Shown one piece after another: positions 17,634 to 26,668 of a stretch of DNA of 64,000 nucleotides. The position numbers were made by a program, and so were the translations under genes. Where the stretch lies: the NCBI GenBank assembly GCA_016706225.1, contig JADJKB010000016.1:1-64000 (forward strand), in the 5' to 3' direction. The stretch's first letter is position 1. Every line of letters begins with the position of its first letter. The notes under the pieces are model-generated. The model was not told where the DNA came from. It saw only the letters and a list, made by a program, of their open reading frames with translations, and ran no database searches. The stretch is from Myxococcales bacterium. GTDB lineage: Bacteria > Myxococcota_A > Polyangia > Polyangiales > Polyangiaceae.

Positions 17634-19004
17634 TTACGGAGCACGAAACGTGCCGCTAGTGCGACGCTTCAAGTCATGTTCGTCGGTCCCAGTCCCGCGC
17701 TGGCGCGCGAAATTCGGCCGCAACCGCCCCCGTGCGTCGGGTTTCTCGGCGAGAACTTGGTGGACGTTGATCACCCCGTCGTTGAAGGCTCGGGCACAGC
17801 CCGCAAGGTAGACCTCCCAGATCCTGAGCAGCCGTTCGGAAACGAAATTTGCGGCGTTGCCCCGCCTCTTCCTGAACCGTTCGAACCACTCGCGTAGCGT
17901 AAGGGCGTAGTGCTGGCCGAGGGCTTGAACATCCAGAATTTCGAATCCGGCATCCTCCATTTCCGACTGCAGGCGAGCCGCGGAAACAAGTTCGCCCCCG
18001 GGGAATACGTGGCGGAAGATGAATGCGCCGCCGGCGTTTCTCTCGATGCCTGGTCGCCTGCTGGTCCCCTGGCTCAGAAAGAGCCCACCAGCGCGTAACG
18101 CTCCGTGGATGGCGCCCAGGTACGCAGGCAGCTGGGCCAGGCCGACATGTTCGTACATTTCAATCGAGCTGATCTTGTCGTACCTCGCTCGTGGCAGATC
18201 GGCGTAGTGGCAACGCTCGACGGTTACGCGCTCGCCAAGGTCGGCCGCGGTCACGCGAGAACGCACCTCGTCCGCCTGATTCGCCGACAAGGTGATACCG
18301 TGCGCGCGGACTCCATGCCGCTGTGCGGCCCAAATCAAGAGCGCTCCCCAACCGCAACCGACGTCGAGCAGCCGTTCACCAGGGCGCAGAGCGAGCTTTT
18401 TGCAAATCAGATCGAGTTTGCGCTCCTGGGCCTGCTCGAGGCTCTGCTCCGCGTGGGAAAGGTAGGCGCATGAGTACACCCGCTTGTCGTCGAGGAACGC
18501 TCGGAACAGCTCTTGGGGGAGATCGTAGTGCGCCTGGACATTCTCCCAATCGCGCGCGACAGGGTGCTGCGAGGGCACCTCGACGAGCTTCGGCGCGAGC
18601 CTCTCGCCGTGAGCGTCGGAGTCGGAGTCGCGAAGGTATGTGGCAAGCCCCGCGGCTTCCCAGAGATCTCCCTCGATGTTCAAGCGCCCGTCCACGTAAG
18701 CCTCGGCAAACTGCGCCGGATCCTTGGAACCAAAGCAGCCGCGAAACGTTTCGGGGTCCGTGAATGCGAGGGTGAAGTCGCGACGACCGCTCCAGGATAC
18801 TTCCTGGCCGTTCCACAGTCGGACGGCGAAGTTGTGCGTCGGATGATCTCGGAAAACGGGCTCCAGCATGGCGCGGGCATCGCGGAGCTCGATGCCCGGG
18901 GGAGAGCGTGGTGTGGGCAGCATGTCTACCAGGGGTAGCAACGGCCGTGCCGCCGTGTTCGCGCATCCGTGCACGAGCAACGGTGTGGTATTCGGCCGGG
19001 CCAT
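17634..19004 (-). CDS. cfa: Cyclopropane-fatty-acyl-phospholipid synthase
   Basis: 456 residues, full length with an N-terminal extension. It has the CFA-specific N-terminal domain (RDFTLAFTDPETFRGCFG; AYVDGRLNIEGDLWEA), HYDLPQELFRAFLDD, SAM motif I (LLDVGCGWGALLIWAA), and the C-terminal FIFRHVFPGGEL. It methylenates unsaturated phospholipid acyl chains using S-adenosylmethionine, a membrane-stress adaptation. The start may instead be the Met at 18923. A weak -24/-12-like element sits just upstream of 19004. Confidence 0.92.
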   Translation of the reverse strand: MARPNTTPLLVHGCANTAARPLLPLVDMLPTPRSPPGIELRDARAMLEPVFRDHPTHNFAVRLWNGQEVSWSGRRDFTLAFTDPETFRGCFGSKDPAQFAEAYVDGRLNIEGDLWEAAGLATYLRDSDSDAHGERLAPKLVEVPSQHPVARDWENVQAHYDLPQELFRAFLDDKRVYSCAYLSHAEQSLEQAQERKLDLICKKLALRPGERLLDVGCGWGALLIWAAQRHGVRAHGITLSANQADEVRSRVTAADLGERVTVERCHYADLPRARYDKISSIEMYEHVGLAQLPAYLGAIHGALRAGGLFLSQGTSRRPGIERNAGGAFIFRHVFPGGELVSAARLQSEMEDAGFEILDVQALGQHYALTLREWFERFRKRRGNAANFVSERLLRIWEVYLAGCARAFNDGVINVHQVLAEKPDARGRLRPNFARQRGTGTDEHDLKRRTSGTFRAP

Positions 19005-19093
19005 CGCCGCGGGAGGAGCTTGCTCCGACTCCGTCAGGGCGACGACGAGCGAGCCAAGCTAACAGCGCGGTGAAGGGAATGTGGCCGCAAATG

Positions 19094-19108
19094 CGGCACG
19101 CGAATTGC
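19094..19108 (+). promoter_or_regulatory. sigma-54 promoter of small membrane protein
   Basis: CGGCAC-GCGAA-TTGC, followed by A; full match. Predicted start 19120, two bases before the ATG at 19122. This is the main reason for calling the 64-residue frame a gene. Confidence 0.72.
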
Positions 19109-19121
19109 ACCGTGTTGCAGC

Positions 19122-19316
19122 ATGTTGTCGAACAGTCATCTATTGCGCTGGAGCGCGCGTTTCGTGCTCTTCAGTTTCGGTGTCGTGACGGCGGTACTGG
19201 CCGTCGTTGCGCATTGGGGTCACTTGCAAAGCGCGCTGCCGTGGCTCTTGCTCGCAGCGCTGCTCGCCGCGCCGTGGTTAGCGCGCGGAGTTGAGCGCTG
19301 GCGTGCACAGACGTGA
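19122..19316 (+). CDS. Small two-TM membrane protein
   Basis: 64 residues: TM1 WSARFVLFSFGVVTAVLAVV, a short HWGHLQSALP turn, TM2 PWLLLAALLAAPWLA, then a basic end (RGVERWRAQT). The HLxxxLPWLLLA stretch is faintly like DUF2933 proteins found near metal resistance genes; this is weak. There is no Shine-Dalgarno, but a sigma-54 promoter two bases upstream fits the leaderless pattern of the window. Its stop codon lies inside the operator at 19313. Confidence 0.6.
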   Translation: MLSNSHLLRWSARFVLFSFGVVTAVLAVVAHWGHLQSALPWLLLAALLAAPWLARGVERWRAQT

Positions 19317-19349
19317 CCTGAGCGGTCACCGCGTGGTCGTAGCGGTCAC
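19313..19349. promoter_or_regulatory. Tandem operator upstream of MBL gene
   Basis: Palindromes 19313-19329 (GTGACC-N5-GGTCAC, perfect) and 19333-19349 (GTGGTC-N5-GGTCAC), 20 bp apart. They lie 94 bp upstream of the sigma-54 promoter at 19443, the classical enhancer arrangement. Confidence 0.78.
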
Positions 19350-19442
19350 GCGGTCGCTGGGAGATCTGTCGCGAAGCGGGCCGGAAGCCGCCCTGCGCCG
19401 CGGTCTCTCGAGCTCCGTGCCGAGACACGGCGATCTCCTTTG

Positions 19443-19457
19443 CGGCACGGCGATTGC
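19443..19457 (+). promoter_or_regulatory. sigma-54 promoter of MBL gene
   Basis: CGGCAC-GGCGA-TTGC, followed by T. Predicted start about 19469, giving a 51-nt leader with AAGGAG before the ATG at 19520. Confidence 0.75.
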
Positions 19458-19519
19458 TCCCAGAATGATCGAGGTCCTTTTCCACCAACGTGCACTCCAC
19501 CGCTCGCGTAAGGAGAAAC

Positions 19520-20883
19520 ATGACCACCACGATCACATTTCACGGGGCCGCGGAGACGGTCACCGGGTCCCGCTACCTGGTCGAGACCGCTGACGCGCGG
19601 GTGCTCGTCGATTGCGGCCTGTTTCAGGGCTACAAGAAGCTCCGCGAACGCAACTGGAGCGTTCCAGAGTTCGATCCAGCGTCACTCGACGCAGTCGTAT
19701 TGACGCATGCACACATCGACCACACCGGGTACGTGCCGAGGCTCTGCAACTTGGGCTACGCGGGCAAGGTTCATTGCACTCGGGGCACGCGCGATCTCCT
19801 GCAGTTGCTGCTGCCCGATTCGGGATACTTGCAAGAGGCAGATGCGAGACGTGCCAACAAGTATGGCTACACCCGGCATCTCCCGGCTGAGCCGCTCTAC
19901 ACGCGCGCGGATGCAGAGCGCAGTCTGAATCAGCTCGTTCCCCATGCCTATTACGAGTCGGCCGAGGTAGCGCGAGGTGTGTCGGCAAAGTTCACTCGTG
20001 CCGGCCACATCCTCGGCTCGGCATGCCTCGAGCTACGGATCGACGACCGAACGATCGCCTTCACCGGCGACGTCGGACGCCCGGTCGATCCCATCATGAA
20101 GCCTGCCGACCCCCTCGGCCCAATGGATTTCCTCGTCACCGAGTCCACCTACGGGGACCGGCGGCATCCTGCCGAAGACGTCTCGGGTGAGGTGGAGCGG
20201 ATTGTGAACGAGACGGTGGCCAAGGGCGGCGTCATCTTGGTGCCTGCATTCGCCGTCGGTCGGGCGCAGCACCTGTTGCACATCGTGGCGGAGCTCAAAG
20301 CGGCGCGGCGCATCCCGGATCTCCCCGTGTTTCTCGACAGCCCGATGGCGATCAGCGCGACCGGGATCTTCTGCCACCACAAACAAGACCACCGACTCTC
20401 AGGCGACCAGTGCCACCTGATGTGCGAGGCCGCTCAGTACTCTCGCACTCCCGACGACTCGAAGGCCATCGATCGGCGTTCGACCCGGCGATCGTGATCT
20501 CGGCGAGCGGCATGGCGACGGGCGGCCGCATCCTGCATCACTTGCGGCGCTTTCTGCCGGACCACAGGAACGCCGTTCTCATCGTGGGTTATCAGGCGGC
20601 GGGAACGCGAGGGCGCGCGCTGGTCGACGGGACCGACGAAGTCAAGATTCACGGACAGTACGTCCCCGTTCGAGCCGGCGTGGTTCAAGTCCACGGCCTC
20701 TCCGCGCATGCGGACTACCGTGAGATGCTCGACTGGTTCCGGGCGAGTGAGTTGTCACCACGGCGCGTCTTCGTGACCCACGGCGAGCCAGCAGCGGCCG
20801 AGGCTTTCCGGCGCCGCCTGAGGGACACCTTCCAGTGGGAAGCGTTGGTTCCGGAAATGGGAGAGCGGGTTGAATTGGCATAG
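19520..20883 (+). CDS. MBL-fold beta-CASP RNA hydrolase, frameshifted
   Basis: About 454 residues. Metallo-beta-lactamase core with TGSRYLVE, VDCGLFQG, the HxHxDH motif in LTHAHIDHTGY, AGHILGSAC and FTGDVGR; beta-CASP domain with VPAFAVGRAQ and SPMAISAT; C-terminal ISASGMATGGR and VHGLSAHADY. These are hallmarks of the CPSF73/YSH1-type exonuclease family. The frame breaks near 20470-20480 just before FDPAIVISASG. Strong SD (AAGGAG). A shortened paralogue lies at 36610. Confidence 0.88.
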
Positions 20884-20922
20884 CCCAAGCGCGAACCATT
20901 GGGGTTCCGGCTTGCGAGGAGT

Positions 20923-20939
20923 GTGACGATCGCGGTTAC
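20923..20939. promoter_or_regulatory. GTGACG-N5-GGTTAC operator
   Basis: Single palindrome 40 bp upstream of the sigma-54 promoter of the DUF2231 gene. Confidence 0.65.
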
Positions 20940-20978
20940 ACGGTTCGCCCTGCGATGCTCTATTTCATGGTCCGATCG

Positions 20979-20993
20979 CGGCATGGTGTTTGC
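20979..20993 (+). promoter_or_regulatory. sigma-54 promoter of DUF2231 gene
   Basis: CGGCAT-GGTGT-TTGC, followed by A. Predicted start about 21005, seven bases before the ATG at 21012; it excludes the upstream ATG at 20955. Confidence 0.72.
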
Positions 20994-21011
20994 AAACTCG
21001 CTCACTCCGCC

Positions 21012-21635
21012 ATGGCCTATCTCCACCACCTTGTAATCCACTTTGCGATCGCGCTCGCGATCGTTGGCGTGCCGTGCTGGCTGATCGCCTGGCGCAAGCA
21101 AGGCAGCTGGCTGCCCGCAGCGCGCGGTCTCGCGTACACCGCCGCAGCGGCGAGCGTGGTGGCAGCGGCGAGCGGGCTTCTGTCCGCGGCGCATGTGATT
21201 GAAATGGGTGGCGACCCGGAGCGGATCGCGACGCACAGAAATCTCGCGTTGGTCGCCGCGGGAATCATGGTCGTGGCGGCGAGCCTCGTTTGGCGACAGG
21301 AGCGGCATTCTGGAAAGCGGTGGTTGGTGACTGGTGTTTTTTCGCTGGCCGCCGTCAGCCTGGCCGTCGCGTCGCATTTTGGGGCAGACATGCTGCACCC
21401 GGGTCTGGCGCCCTGGTCCAACGTACCCCACCATCACGGCCCTTCGTCCGACGGTCAGCACCCACATCCAGACGAGCACACCGCAGGGGGAGTTCCACTG
21501 GTGACTGCGCCGGCGATGCCCAGCGTTCCTGTCGCGCCGGTCGGAGCGATCGCGAGCGCAGCGGGCCAGCCGGCCGCGACGAACCCCGCGGCTCCAGCGG
21601 GCAGCCCGCACGATCACTCTCAGCACAAGCACTGA
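21012..21635 (+). CDS. DUF2231-type membrane protein
   Basis: 207 residues. Four TM helices (HHLVIHFAIALAIVGVPCWL; AAAASVVAAASGLLSAAH; LALVAAGIMVVAASLVW; GVFSLAAVSLAVASHFG) match the DUF2231 pattern of conserved His in the first helix and near helix two. A His-rich loop (PHHHGPSSDGQHPHPDEH) and a C-terminal HDHSQHKH end could bind metal. Sigma-54 promoter and operator upstream. Confidence 0.8.
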   Translation: MAYLHHLVIHFAIALAIVGVPCWLIAWRKQGSWLPAARGLAYTAAAASVVAAASGLLSAAHVIEMGGDPERIATHRNLALVAAGIMVVAASLVWRQERHSGKRWLVTGVFSLAAVSLAVASHFGADMLHPGLAPWSNVPHHHGPSSDGQHPHPDEHTAGGVPLVTAPAMPSVPVAPVGAIASAAGQPAATNPAAPAGSPHDHSQHKH

Positions 21636-22079
21636 CACTCGACCTCCCGATGGGCAACCGCCGGTGTCGTCCCCGCCTCGAAATCCGGACGCGGAGCCGC
21701 GGCGCTGCACAGGTTCCCGGCGGCCGGACCGACGCAGAAATCCGCCGAGCTGCTGGTCTACACGGTCGTCATCGCCGCCATCTTTGCCGCCGTGTTCGAT
21801 CTGTCTCGCATCGCCTCGATGTGCGCGATCTTCTACCTGATGATGGACATCACCATTCACTGGGGTGTCCTGAGGCACCTGCACGAGGACGTGGGCGCCA
21901 ACCGTGCTGTCCTCGGCGCTGCGATTGGCCTCGATACGATCGCCTTGGGGGCATTCCTGCTCGTGAAGGGGGCGACCGATCCGCTGATCGTTGCGGTCAG
22001 CCTCGTCACGATCGTGGTCGTCACTGCGCTCGAGCGGTTCTACCCGCGCAGACTGCGCCCGACGGGTGAGCAAAAATGA
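21636..22079 (+). pseudogene. Amino-acid permease (APC) C-terminal remnant
   Basis: The frame following the DUF2231 stop reads without an ATG into ELLVYTVVIAAIFAAVFDL, SRIASMCAIFYLMMDITIHW, AAIGLDTIALGAFLLV and LIVAVSLVTIVVVTALERFY. This resembles the last TM helices of APC-family permeases. Only a GTG at 21792 could serve as start. I read it as the tail of a deleted permease, though a small TM protein from 21792 is possible. Its end carries the next gene's open-frame start (ATGA). Confidence 0.55.
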
Positions 22080-22100
22080 GACGGCGGGCGCGGGCAGAAC

Positions 22101-22115
22101 TGGCACGAGCGTTGC
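22101..22115 (+). promoter_or_regulatory. sigma-54 promoter of FAD oxidoreductase copy 1
   Basis: TGGCAC-GAGCG-TTGC, the exact consensus. Predicted start 22127, three bases before a TTG at 22130 that aligns with the ATG start of the second copy. Confidence 0.78.
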
Positions 22116-22129
22116 GTCCAAGTTCGCCG

Positions 22130-23299
22130 TTGTCCGACGCGATCCACATCTCTGGCGCCGGCCCCGCAGGCCTGGCTGCTGCGATCACCATCGCCCGCGC
22201 TGGCGGGCGGGCCGTGGTCCACGAGCGCCAGACCGGCGTCGGCATGCGATTTCATGGCGACTACCAGGGTATCGAGAACTGGACGCGCGACGGTGACGTT
22301 CTCGAGGAGCTCGCCGGCATCGGGATCGAGCCGACGTTCGACGCCGCACCGTTTCGGGAGCTCGTCCTGTTCGGACCAAAGGGTCGACAGCGGTCGGTAC
22401 GCTCCAGTACGCCGCTCTTCTATCTGGTGAAGCGAGGAAAGGAACCGGGGACGCTCGACGCATCCCTCGCCGAGCAGGCCGTCCGGCTCGGGGCCGAGCT
22501 CCGACTCTCCGATCGGGTTCGCACCCTCGAAGACGGCGGGATCGTCGCGGAGGGGCCGCGCTCGACGGACGCCATAGCGGTTGGCTACGTGTTCGAGACG
22601 TCGGCGGCGGACGGCGCCTACGGGGTCGTGTCGGACGAGCTCGCTCCAAAGGGGTACGCGTATCTCATCGTGCATGCTGGGCGCGGCACGCTCGCGACCG
22701 TGCTGTTCGAGGACTTCCATTCGGAGCGCACCTATCTCGAGCGCACCGTCGAGTTCTACAAATCCCATGTCGGGATCCCGATGACGGGTGCCCGGCGGTT
22801 TGGCGGTCGGGCCAACGCTCACCTCCCCGGCCGCGCGACGCGAGGCAAGCTCCTCTATGTCGGGGAAGCCGCTGGATTTCAGGATGCACTCTGGGGATTC
22901 GGCATGCGCTACGCGATGCTCTCGGGTCACCTCGCAGGGCGCGCGCTCGTCGATGCAAGCCCGGCTGCATACGATTCTGCCTGGGAAGCGCGGCTCGGCG
23001 GACTTCTGAAGACGTCGATCGTCAATCGCTACGTCGTCAGTCACATCGGAAACTTCGGCTACTCCGTGGCGCTGGCCCTGGCGGGCCGGTCTTCGGATCT
23101 GAGATCCTGGCTCCACCGGCTGTACGCCCCTTCGTGGTGGAAACGCAGGCTATTTCCCCTGGCGCAGCGCTGGGCGAGATTGAAACCTCCGCCGGCCGCG
23201 TGTGTTCTCGAAGGCTGCACGTGCACTTGGTGCCGTTGTCAGCACGATAGCGTGGGTGACAGCGTGAGCGGTGGGGCGTTCCACGCCGAAACACCGTGA
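22130..23299 (+). CDS. FAD-dependent oxidoreductase copy 1 (GGR-like)
   Basis: About 389 residues from TTG 22130. Rossmann GAGPAGLAAAITIARAGG, the HER segment, and the VGEAAGFQDALWGFGMRYAM FAD motif place it near geranylgeranyl-reductase and related flavoprotein oxidoreductases. The C-terminus has an odd cluster CVLEGCTCTWCRC. A second copy at 52580-53750 is nearly identical through most of its length, including this cluster. TTG is preferred over the upstream ATG at 22076 because the promoter lies between them and the copies align from SDAIHISGAG. Substrate unknown. Confidence 0.82.
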   Translation: MSDAIHISGAGPAGLAAAITIARAGGRAVVHERQTGVGMRFHGDYQGIENWTRDGDVLEELAGIGIEPTFDAAPFRELVLFGPKGRQRSVRSSTPLFYLVKRGKEPGTLDASLAEQAVRLGAELRLSDRVRTLEDGGIVAEGPRSTDAIAVGYVFETSAADGAYGVVSDELAPKGYAYLIVHAGRGTLATVLFEDFHSERTYLERTVEFYKSHVGIPMTGARRFGGRANAHLPGRATRGKLLYVGEAAGFQDALWGFGMRYAMLSGHLAGRALVDASPAAYDSAWEARLGGLLKTSIVNRYVVSHIGNFGYSVALALAGRSSDLRSWLHRLYAPSWWKRRLFPLAQRWARLKPPPAACVLEGCTCTWCRCQHDSVGDSVSGGAFHAETP

Positions 23300-23506
23300 G
23301 CAGGAGCGACGACCCAAGCCGCCGGCGTTGGCGCGAATGCCGCAAGTGTGGCGCGCATCTCGTGGGAAGCAGCACCGCGGCCAGGCCTGGCCTGAACTGC
23401 TGACGTTCCGCGCAGCGCCGGCACGCGCGTTCGTCCGCAACGCGGATTGCTGGCTCGACGAGTCAGCGCGACCCGAGAAGTGATTTGGAGCGGCCTCGTT
23501 ACCTGG

Positions 23507-23666
23507 TCACATTACCCGCGGACTGGCGGCCTGATAAATTCCGACGATCGCCGCGATCACGACCGCCACGGCGAATGCGATCCACAGCCAAGTCGTCCAG
23601 TTCGGCCGCAGCGTCGGCGGACGCGGAATGGCGAGGGGTGCATATTTTTCGTATTACGGGTGCCAT
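23507..23666 (-). CDS. Small single-TM membrane protein, frameshifted
   Basis: Removing one A from the five-A run (plus-strand T5 near 23645) gives 52 residues: MAPVIRKYAPLAIPRPPT, then one TM helix (WTTWLWIAFAVAVVIAAIVG) and IYQAASPRVM. As printed the frame breaks in that run. AGGAG lies eight bases before the ATG, and a sigma-54 promoter lies at 23708-23694. Function unknown. Too short and broken to show as an ordinary open frame. Confidence 0.6.
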
Positions 23667-23693
23667 GATGAGTCTCCTGAGCAAAGGGCTCAT

Positions 23694-23708
23694 GCATTGG
23701 GCGTGCCT
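23694..23708 (-). promoter_or_regulatory. sigma-54 promoter of small membrane gene
   Basis: AGGCAC-GCCCA-ATGC, followed by A, on the minus strand. Predicted start 23682, a 16-nt leader with AGGAG before the ATG at 23666. Confidence 0.65.
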
Positions 23709-23761
23709 CGGCAGCGGCCCGTGAGCCGTGCAAAGGTCGGCATGGCGCGCAGCCGCGTAGG

Positions 23762-24223
23762 TCAGGATGACGAAAGGCGTGCAATGTCGACTTCATCGGG
23801 TAACTCGTTCCGAGCGTGCTCATGGTCGTACGGGAAATGTTCGGCCAGTTGTTCTCCGGCTCTGGTGACGCCTGCTACGAGTCCTGAGGTGAAGTCGCCA
23901 CGACGGAAATGGTCCGACAAGGAGGAAGCAATCTCTTCCCAGAACTCTTGACCCACTCGAGCATGGACCCCGCCGTCGCCGAGTACGACGAAGGCGCGGC
24001 GGGACGGCACCACGAAGAACAGCACACCGTTTCGATGCTGGGTCTTGTTCATGCCCAGACGAACGAACGCACGCTCGGCTGCTCGCTCCACGTTTCCCCA
24101 GAACCACGGCGCGAGCGAAACGCGGATTTCGCCGGAGGTCTGCCGCTCCGCAATCACGATGGCGCGCTCGATGCGCCCGGTGTCGAGGAGCTTGCGGATC
24201 TTCTTGCGTGTCAGCCAGAGCAT
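23762..24223 (-). CDS. TPM-domain protein
   Basis: 153 residues from MLWLTRKKIRKLL. It has a single TPM (YgcG/Psb32) domain: AIVIAERQTSGEIRVSLAPW, RNGVLFFVVPSRRAFVVLGD and WEEIASSLSDHFRRGDF. There is no signal peptide, so it is probably cytoplasmic or peripheral. Start 24223 follows the upstream TPM gene's stop by four bases. Last gene of the universal stress protein/LemA/TPM/TPM string. Confidence 0.85.
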   Translation of the reverse strand: MLWLTRKKIRKLLDTGRIERAIVIAERQTSGEIRVSLAPWFWGNVERAAERAFVRLGMNKTQHRNGVLFFVVPSRRAFVVLGDGGVHARVGQEFWEEIASSLSDHFRRGDFTSGLVAGVTRAGEQLAEHFPYDHEHARNELPDEVDIARLSSS

Positions 24224-24227
24224 CGTC

Positions 24228-24944
24228 TCACCATGAACCTCTCGCGCCTCCGCCCCCCGATCTTCCGCCCCCGCCCCCGAATCCACCCGCTCCGCCCCCG
24301 CCGCGGCCGGCCATCACGAAGAGCAGGCCCAGGGCGAGCCTCGGATTGGTAAAGAGCAGCAGCAGGAAGGCAGCGGCCAAAATTAGGTATAGAACGATCT
24401 GGCCAGGGCCGGGACCTTGGGGACTCCGTGGAGCACTGCCGTCCTCGACGAAGGGCGCGCCCTCGATCGCTTCGAGCAATGCGTCGACTCCGGTTTGCAA
24501 TGCGTCGTCGGCTTGTCCCGCGCGAAGCTTCGGGATCATGACCTCGTTGATGACGCGGGATGCGACCGCGTCGGGGACCCGCGCTTCGAGCGCGTAGCCG
24601 ACCTCGATTGCGATGCGACGGTCCTCCGCGAGCACCGCGACCAGAAGGCCGTCATCCTTGCCCTTTCGTCCGAGGCCCCAAGCTTTGAACGTGCTCACCG
24701 CAAAGTCCTCCAGCGGTGTCGAAGCGAGCGTCGTTCCGATCCACACGGCCACCTGATGGCCGGTCTGTCGCTCGTAAGCAGCCAGCCTCCTGTCGAGGGT
24801 GCCTCGGGCTGCGGGCGAGAGGAGACCCGCCGTGTCGGTGACCCAGCTCTTCGGACGGACAGGGATCAGACCATCGCCAGCGAAAGCAGTGGCGGCGAGG
24901 GTGAGCAGCACCAGCGCGGGTAGCAAGCGCTGGAGCACTCGCAC
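24228..24944 (-). CDS. YgcG-like TPM-domain membrane protein
   Basis: Signal-type N-terminus (RVLQRLLPALVLLTLAATAFA), periplasmic TPM domain (SWVTDTAGLLSPAARGTLDR, HQVAVWIGTTL, DDGLLVAVLAEDRRIAIEVG), TM helix (GQIVLYLILAAAFLLLLF), and a C-terminal Gly-rich tail, as in YgcG family proteins. GTG 24944 is taken as the start since it follows the LemA stop at 24955; the open frame extends to 24998. LemA and YgcG genes often pair. Confidence 0.85.
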   Translation of the reverse strand: MRVLQRLLPALVLLTLAATAFAGDGLIPVRPKSWVTDTAGLLSPAARGTLDRRLAAYERQTGHQVAVWIGTTLASTPLEDFAVSTFKAWGLGRKGKDDGLLVAVLAEDRRIAIEVGYALEARVPDAVASRVINEVMIPKLRAGQADDALQTGVDALLEAIEGAPFVEDGSAPRSPQGPGPGQIVLYLILAAAFLLLLFTNPRLALGLLFVMAGRGGGGAGGFGGGGGRSGGGGARGSW

Positions 24945-24954
24945 CAATTGCGCG

Positions 24955-25560
24955 CTAGAAGGCAACCTTCGGTGGCTTTTCAGCACCGGAGTCGGCACGG
25001 AAGTAGCCCTTTTCTTGGAAACGGGTGCTGAACGCCGACGCGATGAGCATCGTAGGGAAGCTGTTGCGCTCCGAGTTGAACGCTTATGCCGCTTCGTTGA
25101 ATCGCATTCGCTCGACCGTGATGCGGTTCTCCGTGCCCTCGAGTTGCGCCTGCAAATCGCGGAAGTTTTGCGTGGCCTTCAAGTCGGGATAGCGCTCGAC
25201 GACCACCAGCAAGCGAGCCAGCGCCGAGGACAGCTGAGATTGCGCCTCCTGAAACTTCTGTAGAGCCGCTGGACTGTCTGCGGCGATAGGTCCGCCCCCT
25301 GAGGCCTGTTGCGCAAGAGTGCGCGCCTGGGTGACGGCCGTGAACGTCTCCTTTTCGAAGGAGGCCGCGCCCTTCACCGTTTCGACGAGATTCGGCACCA
25401 GATCTAGGCGGCGCTGATAGACATTCTCCACCTGCGCCCACTGCGACCGCACTCCTTGATCGAGGCGGACCAGGCGGTTATAGGTGGAAACCGAGCATCC
25501 GACTGGGAGTAAGATGGCGACCGCGACGAGCGCGAGCGCGATGAGTCGTTTCTTCGGCAT
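24955..25560 (-). pseudogene. lemA: LemA protein with in-frame stop
   Basis: LemA-family protein. N-terminal TM/lipobox (MPKKRLIALALVAVAILLPV then GCS), then NRLVRLDQGVRSQW, QRRLDLVPNLVETVKG, LLVVVERYPDLKATQNFRDL and EGTENRITVERMRFNEAA. A TAA (25086-25084) stops the frame after residue 158. The rest of the family (AFNSERNSFPTML, GYFRADSGAEKPPKVAF) continues in the same frame to a TAG at 24955. Family members have Gln or a similar residue at the stop position. A point error or a real nonsense mutation are both possible. Confidence 0.82.
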
Positions 25561-25595
25561 GGGTTGGCTTTCCGGTGTTGCGGCGGTTCGAGAGA

Positions 25596-26259
25596 TCACG
25601 GCGCTCGAATCAGAAAGCTCGACTGATGTGAACGCGGCGCGCCCTTGTAGTGATACGTGTGGCGGCGCTCGTGATGCTCGCGGTGCTGCTCGCACCAGAA
25701 TTCCTCGCCGTTGGTCGCGCGCCGGGTTTCCAGGCAGCGCGGGCACGGGGGCTCGATCTTCGGGATGCTTGCGTCCGGTGGTCGCACGACGAGAACGGCG
25801 CACGGCGCAAGCCGGACCGTCCCCTCCGCTACGGAGCCCAGCAAGTACCTCTGGGCCCCGCGCCGGCCGTGCGTGCCGACGACCACGAGCTCGGCTTCGA
25901 CATCGGACGCGAGCTGGGCGATCGCCTCGGCCGCGCGGTTCGATCGAAGATGCGTCGTCAACTGCTCGAACGGCACAGGGGAAGCGTGTGTCTCGCACCA
26001 CCGCTTCACGACGGCTTGGACATGCTCGTGCAAATCCGCCGACAGCCGATCCAGGTCAATGACCGCCGCCCCGCCGGCTCGGCCCGAGCCCGTACGAGCT
26101 CGCCACTGTCGCGGTTTCGACGTGTACTACGTGCATGTGTGCTCGGTCGTGGCCCATCGCGAGCTCGCAGGCCCTCTCGAGGGCGAGGTCGCCGAGCTCC
26201 GAGTAGTCAACGCCGACGACCACGGCGTACGGCATCGTGTGTTTCTGTTTGCTGTTCAT
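25596..26259 (-). CDS. Universal stress protein with Cys/His tail, frameshifted
   Basis: N-terminal half MNSKQKHTMPYAVVVGVDYS with ALERACELAMGHD; the frame breaks near 26065-26075. The C-terminal half has AELVVVGTHGRRGAQRYLLG and GTVRLAPCAVLVVRP, the UspA nucleotide-binding GxHGRxG..LLGSV pattern. A Cys/His tail (CPRCLETRRATNGEEFWCEQ then HREHHERRHTYHY) is added after the domain and may bind zinc. Strong SD (AGGAGATC). LemA starts 36 bases downstream. Confidence 0.85.
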
Positions 26260-26651
26260 GGGGATCTCCTGTGACGATGATGTGGGCCGCATCAAGCCGT
26301 GGGCGCTTCCGCGCCTGATTCGCGCGCTCGCGGCTGGCAGATTGCGGCCAGCGTGGTCACGACCTCCCGGTCGACGCCATTCCGCTTTTTGGATCGCCCC
26401 ACCAGCGGACAGCGAAATTGCAGGTGGAGTGACTCCGCAACGGGCGTTCGGTCCTTTCGCGCGTGTCGCTGGGCTCGTGGCTCAGACGCTTTCGGATCGC
26501 TTGGAACACGAGCGCGAGACTGCAATCGCCATGCCGTGGCCAGATACGAGCGACCCGTGTGCGACGCTCGTGGGAAGCCGAAGCAAACGCTCTCCGCCGG
26601 TCCGCGTTTCGCGAGCCAGAGCACTGCGCGCGCGCGTGCGCGTACCGCGGC

Positions 26652-26668
26652 GTGACCGCGCGTGTCAC
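26652..26668. promoter_or_regulatory. GTGACC-N5-TGTCAC operator
   Basis: Single palindrome 30 bp upstream of a sigma-54-like element (CAGATC-GATTC-GTGC, 26698-26712, with AG in place of GG) that points to the ATG at 26739. Confidence 0.6.

Noticed and set aside
22002..22030. Operator-like GCGGTC-N5-CGTCAC upstream of FAD oxidoreductase copy 1
   Set aside because: The left arm is poor and there is no partner in register; it lies in permease coding sequence.
20715..22121. Minus-strand frame of 468 codons
   Set aside because: Shadow of the MBL, DUF2231 and permease regions; Arg/His-rich, no family pattern, and the opposite strand has real genes.
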